A DNA stretch of 64,000 nucleotides from Lingula anatina (lineage: Eukaryota; Brachiopoda; Lingulata; Lingulida; Lingulidae): contig NW_019774792.1 in the NCBI RefSeq assembly GCF_001039355.2, forward strand, positions 231,685 to 295,684. Direction: 5' to 3'. The first letter of the stretch is position 1; the number at the start of each line of letters is the position of its first letter. The notes below the pieces were generated by a model, which ran no database searches, was not told the DNA's origin, and saw only the letters and a list, made by a program, of their open reading frames with translations. Positions 10,899 to 64,000 of this stretch are shown piece after piece. The position numbers and the translations under genes are program-made.

Positions 10899-12341
10899 CA
10901 TGGCGGATTAAGAGGGAGGTGTCAGGGGGATCCAGACCCCCTCCCCCCTTCGATTTCTGACAACAAATTACACCCAAAATATTTAGCTGAATAATAGTTA
11001 TAAATCGTACCAAATGACGATATTTTCCCTCTAAAACACCTTTTTTCGGGGCCCTTAAGCGTGCCCCAAACATAACTCCAAGGGGGTGAGGGTCGGTGTA
11101 ACGTGACACAGAGTCCGTCGAAACAGGATCCGCGGACTCCCGGTTTCAGAAACCAGGGGTCCTACGGACGTTCATTTTTTCATTTAATGGAGCCAGGTAG
11201 TTAATCCTACGGACCCCTGGTTTCTGAAACTGGGAGTCTTCATTATAGGGTCCCTCTAGTGTGACAGAAAGTCCGTGTAATAGAGGGTCCCCCGGACTCT
11301 CTATTACACGGACTTCCTGTCACGTTAGAACTATAGCGAAACGTGCTTGTCCTCTAATTTAAATATTCATGTATAAATGTATTAAGTGTTCATAAACATA
11401 GTCATTAATATTCATATTGTATTACTATTGAACACGAAAAGGCGTTGACAATAAGAGTCACGGTGTTTCGGGTTTTTCGGCACAGCTTCCTTCGTGGTGC
11501 AGTGGCAGAGATGCAGTGATGGAAGAGAGTCTGTCAACCAGTTGATATGGATATGGTGAGTAAACACGTTCGTATTACACAGGAGCCCCGTTAGTCTCAG
11601 AGCATTTCTATAAACAAATTCCTAAACTATAATTGGTGCTTTTTATCGATATCCCAGTGTTATTTTTTATTTTTGCATGATATTTAATGAATACTTTTCG
11701 ATGGGCAAGCTCATTTTACGCTGGCTGTATATCTCTGCATTCACTAGATAAACCAACGTAAAAGCTAAACCCATGTAAAGATATACACCCGTCTTTTAAT
11801 GGGTACGCCATAGAGGATTTTCACTCTTCACACACGAGACCTATATATTTGTGGAGGGTTCATCTTACTCGCAGTCGACTCACGATCGATCCTAAGGCGG
11901 TGCGGTTGTATTTATTAGAGGGTAAGTACCAAGCTGGCGCAACGTTGAACGCTATTTAAAAGATGTTTGAGACGCACTGCTAAAAACATTACAAAGTAAA
12001 CAAAATACTAGCTGCGTATTTAACACTGTTTCAGACTGTTCATTTGCAGGTTGTCATATACTTACATTATGCAAGAAGCATTGTGCAAAGTGTTCATTTG
12101 ATATATATTAAGACACTGTAACTGCATGATAGTACAAGTATTTTTCCTTTCGTCTCTATTCCATGGAGCACGCATAGTGTATTTCTCAATTTTCCTTTTT
12201 TCTAGCTACAAGATGGAATCCTCATGTACAGAACTGAGCAGAAAATCAAGACTGTGGAGGACGGAGGAATCACTGTCACTAACAGGAAATGGCGGAAAGT
12301 TGTGGAAAATTCTGAGGAAAAAAAACCTGGATCCGCCCCTG
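10899..12341. mobile_element. Candidate hAT-like non-autonomous element
   Basis: The right end, reading inward, is CAGGGGCGGATCCAGG, the same terminus as the small element at 43693. The left end CATGGCGGATTAAG is a weaker match. Both are flanked by ATGTA (10894-10898 and 12342-12346), a 5-bp duplication as in the hAT5 type. No transposase was found in the 1,443 bp; inverted repeats fill 11135-11323. The flanks themselves are palindromic (CATGTACATG), so the duplication could be chance. Confidence 0.45.
11135..11323. repeat. Two adjacent long inverted repeats
   Basis: First pair: about 35 bp at 11135-11169 returns inverted at 11204-11238, sharing the core CCCCTGGTTTCTGAAAC. Second pair: 30 bp at 11261-11290 returns inverted at 11294-11323, leaving a 3-base loop, with the core CTATTACACGGACTT. 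RNA or single-stranded DNA from here would fold into two strong hairpins. Confidence 0.8.
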
Positions 12342-12346
12342 ATGTA

Positions 12347-14059
12347 CATGTGGATTTGACTTATTCATTCATACATTAATTGATCAATAAGACCACGGGC
12401 GCTAATATATACAGCATTCTTATTAATACTACGTTTATTCCATGGTACTGTAAAATGTAGGGTTATCAGTTTCATTTGTTTGATTGATTTGTCTACCTTG
12501 TTTATTCGTTCGTTTATTCGTTCGTTTATTCATCTATCATTCATTTTGCATATTTTAAAAAGATTTTAAAGTTTTTAGTTTACCAAATTTATCAGCTTGT
12601 AATTCCTGCCAGAATAGGTTCTTAATTTTTTGTGGTTATTTCATGTTCTAGGCTTGTGTAGTGTGCTATATTTCTTATCTTATTTGCAAGTCCCCATGTT
12701 TCAAGGAATATTTAAGTGGCTGAGGTCCAGGTATGTTTTTATCATATATCTCTTATTTACACAATTGTTTTACTATTCGGCTGCCTGGTAACTCTTCTAT
12801 TCTTTTCCCAAACCTGTGTCAGTTTCACTACACCAATATTTATATAGGGTTCCTAGTTCTGCTTGGCTTGCATTATTGCTTGTTGATCTTTTAAGTCTCT
12901 AAGGCACCTATCTTTCTGCTGATTTAAAACAATAAAAATCTCCTCGAAAATATAAAAAATTGACTGTCATATTTCTCGTTGCAATGTATAAGCATAGGCA
13001 ACTCAAAGCTTTAATTGTCAATTTAACGCCTTTCTATTTTGAGGTGAAATAGCAATTGGCAAGGGGCGTAACTTCATCCCTAAACAAGATTTTATCACGA
13101 AAATTGGCAGCTTTGACCTCGAGTGTATGGGCTACAATCTTGTGCCGTCATTTTTGTTTAAATATTTTTGTTATGGAGTAATGGGTCCCTAATTATAGAT
13201 TTTCATTCAACAAAGGCATTATTTTGCTTTATCAACGATAAAATCTGAACCAAGACCTTTAAGGAAGTGACGACTAGAAATGACCAAACACGCCTTCCAG
13301 ATATCGTAAAAAAAGCCTGGTAAATAAGAACGCTGCATTATATTCCCAAAACTTTATTTTAAAAAATGCCATAGATCGGACCTAACAAAATCAGCCAAAA
13401 TCGACTATTTTTCAGGTTTTTACAAAAAGCGATCAAAATAATGTCCACAGAACTACTCCCCGGCACCGATACTTCCGTTTCATGTTTTTTCATTTTACGC
13501 ATCGATACGACCCTACACCGATAGCTCCCCTCATCGAAACATACCCCCTAAAATTACTGTTGTACGCGCACCGATTCTTTTTCATCAATTTTCATCTATA
13601 AATAACTGTCATTGTAACTCAACGATATCATATTTAAAATATGCCATATAAATTTGAAAAGCTGTAGCTAGGATCGAGACCTACCAATGAAATCTAAATA
13701 TTTTCAAGAAATTTCACTGGGCATAAATACGATTTAACCCGATTTATCAAAAGCCAATTGCCACCTCTTTATCTCGACTTTTCAATAAGAAACTAGGTAG
13801 TATCTAAAAGTTTAAAGCTTCAAAAATTTTGAGACCATAACAGAGTCAGCCAAGGGCACGTTTCGGTGCCACATTTGATCACGTCATGATGGACATTTAC
13901 AGGTGAAGGACAATGTAGAAATAAGGGACCGAATTTGATCTAAGGACCAGGATAGAGCCGTAAACGACGCGTGTCCCATTCACTGTTCCTGAATTCTAAA
14001 ATCTAGAATAAAAATATGTACTCAAGCATTGTAGCAGGACGGAAACCAATCCACTTCAT
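12347..14059. other. Gene-free stretch with repeat copy
   Basis: No gene recognised. About 13230-13450 is a diverged copy of the repeat seen at 100-330, including AAAATCAGCCAAAATCGAC and TTTTTACAAAAAGCGATC. A short (TTCG/TTTA)-type simple repeat lies near 12500-12530. Confidence 0.45.
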
Positions 14060-15340
14060 GAGGACCCCATATCTTACCAAAATGTGAGAATAATTCTTGA
14101 GAAATACCCCAATCGTCAACATACACACTTCTACTTATATAATCTGCATGGGTATTTTTTTTCTCAGTATCCTTACATTTCTATTGAATTACTCCATTAG
14201 AAGAAAAACATCTAAAATAATAGGTTGTAATTTATTCCTCATGCTACTTTTTTCTTTAATGTTTACAACATCTTTGCTATCAGAAAACCACTTCAATCTC
14301 AAACCACTCAACGTGTTTGCCATGTAAAATAAGACCCTGAAAACAGCTATCAGTTCTCTGTAAGTAGAGCTCTCCGTCGCTTCGTCAGCTGACCATTCCT
14401 CGCAACACACCCTTTTAGGTGTCTCCACACAATATCCTCCAAACCCAGTACTACTAGCATCAGAATAAACTACCTTATTGCACTGAGGTAAAAGCACAAT
14501 AGACACAGTATAATCTGACCAACAAAACTAGCCAGACCTCTGCTCACTTTCGTGCGAATATAATGCCAGTTCTCTAAGCTCTTGCTAATCTAATATCAAG
14601 AAATTTGATTTCCCCAATACTAATATCTATATCGATGCCTAAAAATGCCAGACTCTGTAGCTACGACCAAATAGTATTCTCATACGTTTGCATAAAACCT
14701 GACTTAGCAATATCCTCTTTGATTTCAGCACCCTGATGCTCCAGTCTATCTTTGTTACTACAGTACCACAGACCGTCATCCAATTACATCAAAGTTTGAA
14801 AACCTTGATATCTCCATTTTTTGATTAATTGGCTAGTCGATTTTGAAAAAATATAAAGTGCTAATGATAACCCAAATGGAAAAACTAAGAATCAAAAGTA
14901 AATCTGCTGATCTTGAATTATCCATGAAAAACCTCAATAATCTGTATGAGGATAATAGATATCTAGATGATGATAAGCTGAATCAAATTTAATCATCCAA
15001 CCACACAGTTTCATAAACATAAGAGCCGTTCTCAAATGTCCGTAACTACCAGACTGCTTACAGACATGTTTGTTTACTTCTCGTAAATCTAAAATCAATC
15101 TATTTTTTTACACTGCTGTGCACTGCTACTGTTTAAGGGTTACCAACAATTGGTTGTTTGCTACACCTTTTAATCAAACGCTTCTTTTCCAATTCAAGAA
15201 AAGCTTTTTAACAAAAAACTTATTTTTCAATGGTGAAAGCTGTTATCTTTCCTCATCCCACAGGGTGTTGTTATAAACGGAAAATTATAACCATTTTATC
15301 AAGTCTAGAATAAAAGATGAAAACCCTACTTCTTCCCAAA
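14060..15340 (-). pseudogene. DIRS-type reverse transcriptase / RNase H relic
   Basis: Read on the minus strand from about 15340, broken frames give 'FLELEKKRLIKG', then 'NRLILDLREVNKHV', 'IKFDSAYHHLDI', 'FPFGLSLALYIFSK', 'LIKKWRYQGF' and 'LDDG', the ordered motifs of a DIRS/Ngaro reverse transcriptase. They run into an RNase H domain at 14189-14506 with 'VVYSDASSTGFGGY', 'SSTYRELIAV' and 'WFSDSKDVV'. Stops occur every few dozen codons in the RT part, so it is dead. No tyrosine recombinase or split repeats of this element were found nearby; the recombinase relic at 2.7-3.5 kb is on the other strand and unlinked. Confidence 0.75.
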
Positions 15341-15684
15341 AATTTAAATTGGTTCTTAACCTACTTTTCACGGGTATGAATTTCTGATTTTCCTCATGTT
15401 CATAATTATGAAACTCTTGATTGAAACTAACGCACTCATACATGTACCGGGTACTTATCTTTTTTTCAATGCTTCCGCCTTCTTCCCCATTCCAGATGTT
15501 CCATGATCTCTGGGGTTGGACTCTGGTGGAAGAACTTTCCCCTCTGTAAGTTGGTCACTCAAGCATGAAATGGCCCTTTCCTCAACAAGCTAAGCAAAGT
15601 CTCGACCCGCTGCTCCGAAAAAGACATCTCCGCTGAGAAGTATCGCTCACCACACCCATCTCTTGGTCTGCTGATATAACTTGA

Positions 15685-15766
15685 TTTTTTTTTTTTTTTT
15701 TTTTTTTGCTCCCTTTTTGTTTTCTTTTAATTTTTCTTTGTAACTCTCTCTCTCTCTCTCTCTCTC
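15685..15766. repeat. Poly-T tract and CT microsatellite
   Basis: 23 T at 15685-15707 followed by an uninterrupted CT dinucleotide run at 15744-15766. Confidence 0.9.
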
Positions 15767-18529
15767 GCTCCCAAAATCACTAGCAAGAGGATTTACAGTA
15801 TATTCCTTAACAGTGTCGAAAGTGTCAGCAATTTTGATGTTGGTTTCTCTTGCCAAGACTGTGAGGCACTGTCAGTTTGTTCACCACAATAATCTTATTT
15901 TCCATTACTGTTGAGTCAAATTGATGGTGATTACCTTCTATTTTCCAAGATAAATATTGTCGACTTTCAGTTTTCACAATCACTGGCTTCGGCATTAAAT
16001 GTAGACAGTCTATGGTCGAAATTGTCTTTCGGCTCTTTCTTTTTACTTTCCAAGGTAAAGTGTTCGCCTCCACTGGACTCATCAACCATGTCGTCTACGG
16101 AGTCGTAATCATAAGCGTGTTAACAGTACCGTGTCAATCGCCTAAATGACACGAGAACTCCGCTACACCAATCGCGCCCTCTTCTGGCGTGTCATAAACA
16201 GAGAGAAATTAATTTCACTTTAATTTCTCTCGTCAACCGATTGAAATTATATTTCTATTGACTCGCTACATCGAGCTGGACGTGACGCAGTTAAGGTGGT
16301 TCAAGTCAAAAGATTAGTGTCAGTCAAAAGGTTAGTGTCAGTCGGCCCTCCCCCTCCCCCCTCCCTCCCCCCCCCCCCCCCCCCCCCGACTGAATTTTCA
16401 AAATATAATGTAAATTTTTATTTTTGAGAAAATCGAACTCCCGTACACTCGATAAAGTCAGGTTTGCTTATTTCTCAAATTATTTCTAAGGGTTCGTTAC
16501 TACTCCACGCGTTTAATTCAATAGATCAGGTGGTGGTCGTCGGCGTAACACTGATTACTGTCTGGCCCTACACGTTAATATATTCATAAAACTTAAGTTT
16601 AAAGCTTAAATGCGCAACCGATGACACAAATGCCAGTTATCTAATTAATTTGTGTCCACCGAGGTCAATTGGTTGCCGCCTCCCTAAACCTTCTATTAAA
16701 TTCTAGCAACGTCTCGAACGATGCTTGACGTAAAACCTCCAATTCCGATTTAAGGCGCTCGGATTCATTCGCAGATAAAAAAGAAAGTGTTCTTTGATTA
16801 CTCTCCACGGGTTTTCCAGCCTTTCTGGCTGCGTTTGCAAAAACCTCTCTATCTCCCTCCTAAGCGACCCCCCCCCTTGACGTTTTCGTTACCAATTTAA
16901 CTGCTCCATTTACTTGAAGTTACTAACATTGTCTATGAATCATTAAATGTCCCCGACATCATGCGGTATCGCCTCTCTGATCCTCTAGTTTTCATGGTTT
17001 TTAAAATGCACGCTTCATTTGATAAGATAAAGCGTGCGTAATAAGCAAAGCATTTTGTCCTGTCACACAAGTATGTTATTGCTTTTTAACCTCATACACG
17101 GATCGTTGTGGAAATGAAATTAGGGGGTGTGAAAAATACATGGTTACTCAGTCCAATTCGGCTGAGCCAGTTCAGATAGAAATTCAGTGTTCGGACCAGG
17201 CTTTCACTTACTGCCTACCAGCATGTTTCCTACTGTTTTTTTTTTTTTTTTTCGTTTTTCCTAGCTTTTATTCAAACATGTTTTGAACAACAAAAGCTCT
17301 AGATATTATAAACATTTGGCAAACATTTTATTTCGAAACTTGCACCAGTTGCGTTTCCATTTTGCTGATTCTGTGACCATCTCCATAAATGGAATAGGCC
17401 TGCATTGGTGCACATGGACGCGGTCGCAAATCACAGTGGAATGCTTTTTTTTCACACAAGATTAATACACATTGTTAAGTTTAACTAGAAAATTAAATTT
17501 ATAAATGGGCATTCAAGGTGTGTTTACATTATCGCTAGTAGCGCAAGAGTCCGAATTACTGGTTGCCTACGTGTGGACGAAAACGGCAGTGAGCCATCCT
17601 GAAGTATGAAGAATTTTTTTATTTAGTATTCTTTACTGAGAAATGGACCATGTAATACTAAATGCCATCGACCTCCTTTCGATTTTTGCCTTCGACTGCA
17701 TTGAAATAGTGCCTCTACCCCCTACATCTAAACAGCCATACATGCAATCTGTTATGCCCATATCTAAGTATTTTTGTGTGTTTTATGGTATGTGCTGCAA
17801 TTATAATTTTTTCTTTAACGAATTGAGTTGCGTGTTAAGAAAAAATTATGGCGTGTTTGCTATCTTCTGTTCAAAACATACTTTAAGTAAAATAAATCAA
17901 CAAATAAAGAAGAACTTGTGCAATTTGACGCCAAGCTGAGTGGTCATTTTTAGCTTGAGGTGAACGTGGACGTGGACTCGGAGAAAAAAAGCAGTTTTTG
18001 TAACAACACGGTAAGTCAACAATTTATCTTCATGCATTTGGAGGAGAGAATACTTGTAGAAATAATAGAAGCATGGTATGAAAACGTGTCACGGGTGTTA
18101 AGGGTGAAAAATCGTGCCTAATTTGCAGTCAATTTGTTTTGAAATATATGCTGCATCAACCGCCAGCGCGACAAAGAGCGTCAAGGGAAAAGAATTGCCG
18201 GGAGGCTATTAATCGTTGTCATGTGGATTTTTTGCATGTATGCAATCTGTTATGCCCATATCTAAGTATTTTTGTGTGTTTTATGGTATGTGCTGCAATT
18301 ATAACGACGTTTTAGTCTTTGAAGGACCTTGTGAAAACCAGGAAGTAGTTCGCAACTGACAACTGAACCGTACCGATCCACGACTGCTGTGCAAAGATGT
18401 ATCCTTTTTAAAATATTGTGACAATTTTTAGACGTTTATGTGTCCATCTGACATGAAATTCCACACATTTGATCACACTTATTCACCTATTACACCGGGG
18501 TAGGCACTAATCAGTGACAACAACCCCAA
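15767..18529. other. Gene-free stretch with hairpin, poly-C and 65-bp repeat
   Basis: No gene recognised. A perfect 12-bp inverted repeat, GAGAGAAATTAA with TTAATTTCTCTC, lies at 16201-16231. A pyrimidine tract ending in about 21 C spans 16345-16387, G-rich on the minus strand. A 65-bp exact direct repeat is listed separately. Short open frames at 17283 and 17643 look random. Confidence 0.5.
17742..18304. repeat. 65-bp exact direct repeat, 498-bp offset
   Basis: 17742-17806 and 18240-18304 are identical, starting ATGCAATCTGTTATGCCC and ending GTGCTGCAATTATAA, with unrelated flanks. This may mark a local duplication or copied repeat ends. Confidence 0.85.
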
Positions 18530-19905
18530 ATCTGCTATGCTACTTATATTACTAGACCTTTCAGCCGCCTTCGATACCGTTGATCACAGTACATTATTAA
18601 CTTTTCCTTGAGGATAGTGTTGGTGTCAGGGATAAAGCCATTGCGTTTCTTCGATCATACCTCAGTGGGAGGTCACAGCAAATTTCAGTAAATGACTTTC
18701 TGTCCGATCTTTCACAACTTGTTTTTAGGGTGCCTCAAGGCAGTGTCCTTGGGTCACTTTTGTTTTGCATTTATACCCTGCCACTCGGTGCCATCTTACG
18801 TCATCACAAACTTGGATACCACATGTATGCTGATGATACTCAGATCTATACCTGCTGTGACATACAAAATCCTAAACCATCTATGGATCAAATTACCAAC
18901 TGTGTGGCTGATATTCGCGCCTGGCTCATCAACAACAAACTGAAAATAAACGACGGAAAGACGGAGTTTTTATTAATCACGCAGCCACATAACAAGCAAC
19001 TTGCTCTAAATCTACAACTTGAATTACCAGTAGGCACCAGTGTTGTGAACCCATTATCACACGTGAAAAACCTGGGTGCATGTCTACTTTGACTCCACTC
19101 TCTCCATGGATAGACAAATATCAAATATCACTCAATCATGTATTTTTAACATTAGAAACATTGGTGCTATTAGAAACTACCTGGATCAATCTTCTGCGGC
19201 AACAGTTGTTCATGCTATGATCACCTCTCGTTAAGACTACTGCAACTCTTTACTCTATGGCTGTACCGACGAACGAATAAAAAAACTGCAGCGAATTCAG
19301 AATATTTCAGCACGTCTTTTAACCCGAAGAGCCAGGGAGGAACATATCACACCCATTTTAAAGCAGTTACACTGGCTCACAGTCAGAGCACGCATTTTAT
19401 TCAAAATTTTAACTTTAATGCATGCAATTTTTTACCAATCAGCACCCCCCTATTTACAAAAACTAGTTCAACGCTATGTGCCAAAACGTGCTTGAAGACC
19501 ATTCGATCAGCTTTTATTAACGCGTTGTAATTCTAGATTAAGAGCGTACGGTGATGTTGCTCTGCAGGTCTATGGGCCAATTGAGTGAAGCGATCTCCCA
19601 ATTTATTAGAAAACAATAGAGTCTAAGGTCAATTTTAAAAGAGAATTAAAAACTTATATCTTCAAAAAGTTTTACAATTGATTTGACTGGCTGTTGTCTT
19701 TAACACTGTACAGTTTATTTTTGATATATTATCAATTCAATTACATTTTAGTTCACATCTTTAGTTCATTATCTTATTATTTTAACTACCTTTTCATTTA
19801 TTTTAGTCATCTGATTCTGTTCATTTTACCCATGTAAAGTCAACTGAACATTATATATATGGATTTTAGACTATAAATAAATATTTTTATTATTATTATT
19901 ATTAA
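18530..19905 (+). pseudogene. CR1/L2-like LINE reverse transcriptase, 5'-truncated
   Basis: Ordered reverse transcriptase motifs in shifting frames: 'LLDLSAAFDTVDHS' near 18550, 'FLRSYLSGRSQQISV' near 18645, 'VPQGSVLGSLLF' at 18730, 'YHMYADDTQIY' (the catalytic YADD) near 18815, and 'WLINNKLKINDGKTEFL' near 18920. A shifted frame then gives 'DYCNSLLYG', 'LQRIQNISARLLT' and 'ILKQLHWLTVRARILFK', typical of the region after the RT in CR1/L2-type LINEs. It ends in a TTA/ATT microsatellite at about 19885-19905, as expected for a LINE 3' end. Frameshifts and stops make it inactive. Whether it belongs to the same family as the ORFs at 5457 and 8236 cannot be told. Confidence 0.8.
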
Positions 19906-19909
19906 AATT

Positions 19910-20404
19910 ATTAGATGCCAAGAAAAAGGTGACGTTCTGACAGCCTCTTATCACAAGTACTGGATTGGCTTTAAATGATGTTTTACAGCCAAGTACCTGT
20001 CAAAATGGTCTTGACTTGCACTTGATTCGCTGAAATTAACTAAGGTCGTTAGAAATTGTCATTTCTGGAGCTATCAAAATCAGCCCAAATCATCAGATTT
20101 ATGTAAAATGTGTTCAAAATAAGCATTAAAACCCGTCTTTATAGATATTGATGTTTGCTTTTAAAATCTCATTTGAGGCAGGAGTGGGGCATCCAGACAA
20201 AGTTGTTCATTTAACTAATATGCTGACAAAATCACATTACCTCATAAAGACCCAAAATAACAACATTGTGCTTTTACCCCAAAACTTGGGAAATCTGCCA
20301 CATTTGGGTAAGCACCCTCAAGTAGAAATAGACAAAAAATAGAAAAAAATAATAAATAAATAAACAAAAATTAATAATAATAATAATTAATCAATGAATG
20401 TTCA
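19910..20404. repeat. Diverged interspersed repeat, copy 3, then simple repeat
   Basis: About 19990-20130 carries TATCAAAATCAGCCCAAATC and CAGATTTATGTAAAATGTG, matching the order seen at 100-330 and 13230-13450. AT-rich AATAAATAA and AATAATAAT runs follow at 20345-20390. No gene. Confidence 0.45.
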
Positions 20405-20410
20405 TTTATT
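20405..20410 (-). promoter_or_regulatory. Candidate polyadenylation signal
   Basis: AATAAA on the minus strand about 205 bases past the stop codon of the EGF/VWD gene. Position fits; no transcript evidence. Confidence 0.45.
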
Positions 20411-20615
20411 TCTCATTATTGCCAAAAATACAAAATGTGGAAATCTTTTCAGAGTTTTTGTTCACATGGAAGTATCAGTTCATAAAAAATGCACACTCAA
20501 AGTTAATTGCGCCTTCTCTGATAATTGCAATTGTCATTTTTCTAATTTCCAAAAAGAGACTTCAACATGATTTTAATGCATGGACTTATGGCTGTTTTTT
20601 CTTTTTACTTCCAGA

Positions 20616-64000
<43,385 letters not shown>

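Noticed and set aside
12126-12359. 77-codon plus-strand ORF, and an alternative frame over the same bases
   Set aside because: No family resemblance. It runs through the right end of the candidate hAT-like element into flanking DNA, so it is likely chance.
16345-16387. Poly-C tract as a regulatory G-quadruplex
   Set aside because: A homopolymer run with no gene nearby; nothing beyond composition supports function.
18888-19124. 78-codon minus-strand ORF
   Set aside because: Antisense to the reverse transcriptase relic.

Overview
This is eukaryotic nuclear DNA, most likely from a marine invertebrate animal. It is AT-rich, has many short spliced exons with GT-AG borders, holds DIRS, CR1/L2-like and hAT-like transposon debris, and carries a very long secreted EGF/VWD-domain gene. 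The species cannot be fixed from the sequence. Four single N bases (4902, 8992, 42735, 56760) look like contig joins.

Layout. 1-20 kb is transposon-rich. It contains a 98-bp direct repeat, several inverted-repeat MITE-like elements (about 1.09-1.34, 3.53-3.73 and 4.18-4.40 kb), and a broken tyrosine-recombinase gene (2.7-3.5 kb). An intact 719-codon ORF (5457-7616) joins a J-domain-like N-terminus to a coiled coil and an SGNH-esterase domain, and is followed by an endonuclease (EEP) ORF cut by an N. Further on are a hAT-like element (10.9-12.3 kb), a DIRS retrotransposon relic (14.1-15.3 kb, minus) and a CR1/L2-like reverse transcriptase relic (18.5-19.9 kb).

20.6-64 kb holds one minus-strand gene whose 5' end lies beyond the window. 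I could place 94 exons, one of them cut by an N, with consistent splice phases; together they encode roughly 4,450 residues. From N to C the protein has about 75 consecutive EGF domains, each on its own phase-1 exon. These are followed by an unrecognised two-part domain that occurs twice with an EGF between, then VWD-C8-TIL-VWC-like, two EGFs, VWD-C8-TIL-VWC-like, and a basic Ser/Lys/Tyr-rich tail. No transmembrane segment is seen near the C-terminus, so a secreted extracellular-matrix or mucus-type protein is likely.

The upstream EGF exons form a seven-exon higher-order repeat: five 123-nt calcium-binding EGFs and two 114-nt EGFs with an O-fucose consensus. Decayed EGF exons survive in some introns. 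Superimposed on this are two near-identical duplications, each starting exactly at an N (42735 and 56760). Their geometry suggests unmerged haplotype contigs rather than real gene growth, so the true EGF count may be lower.
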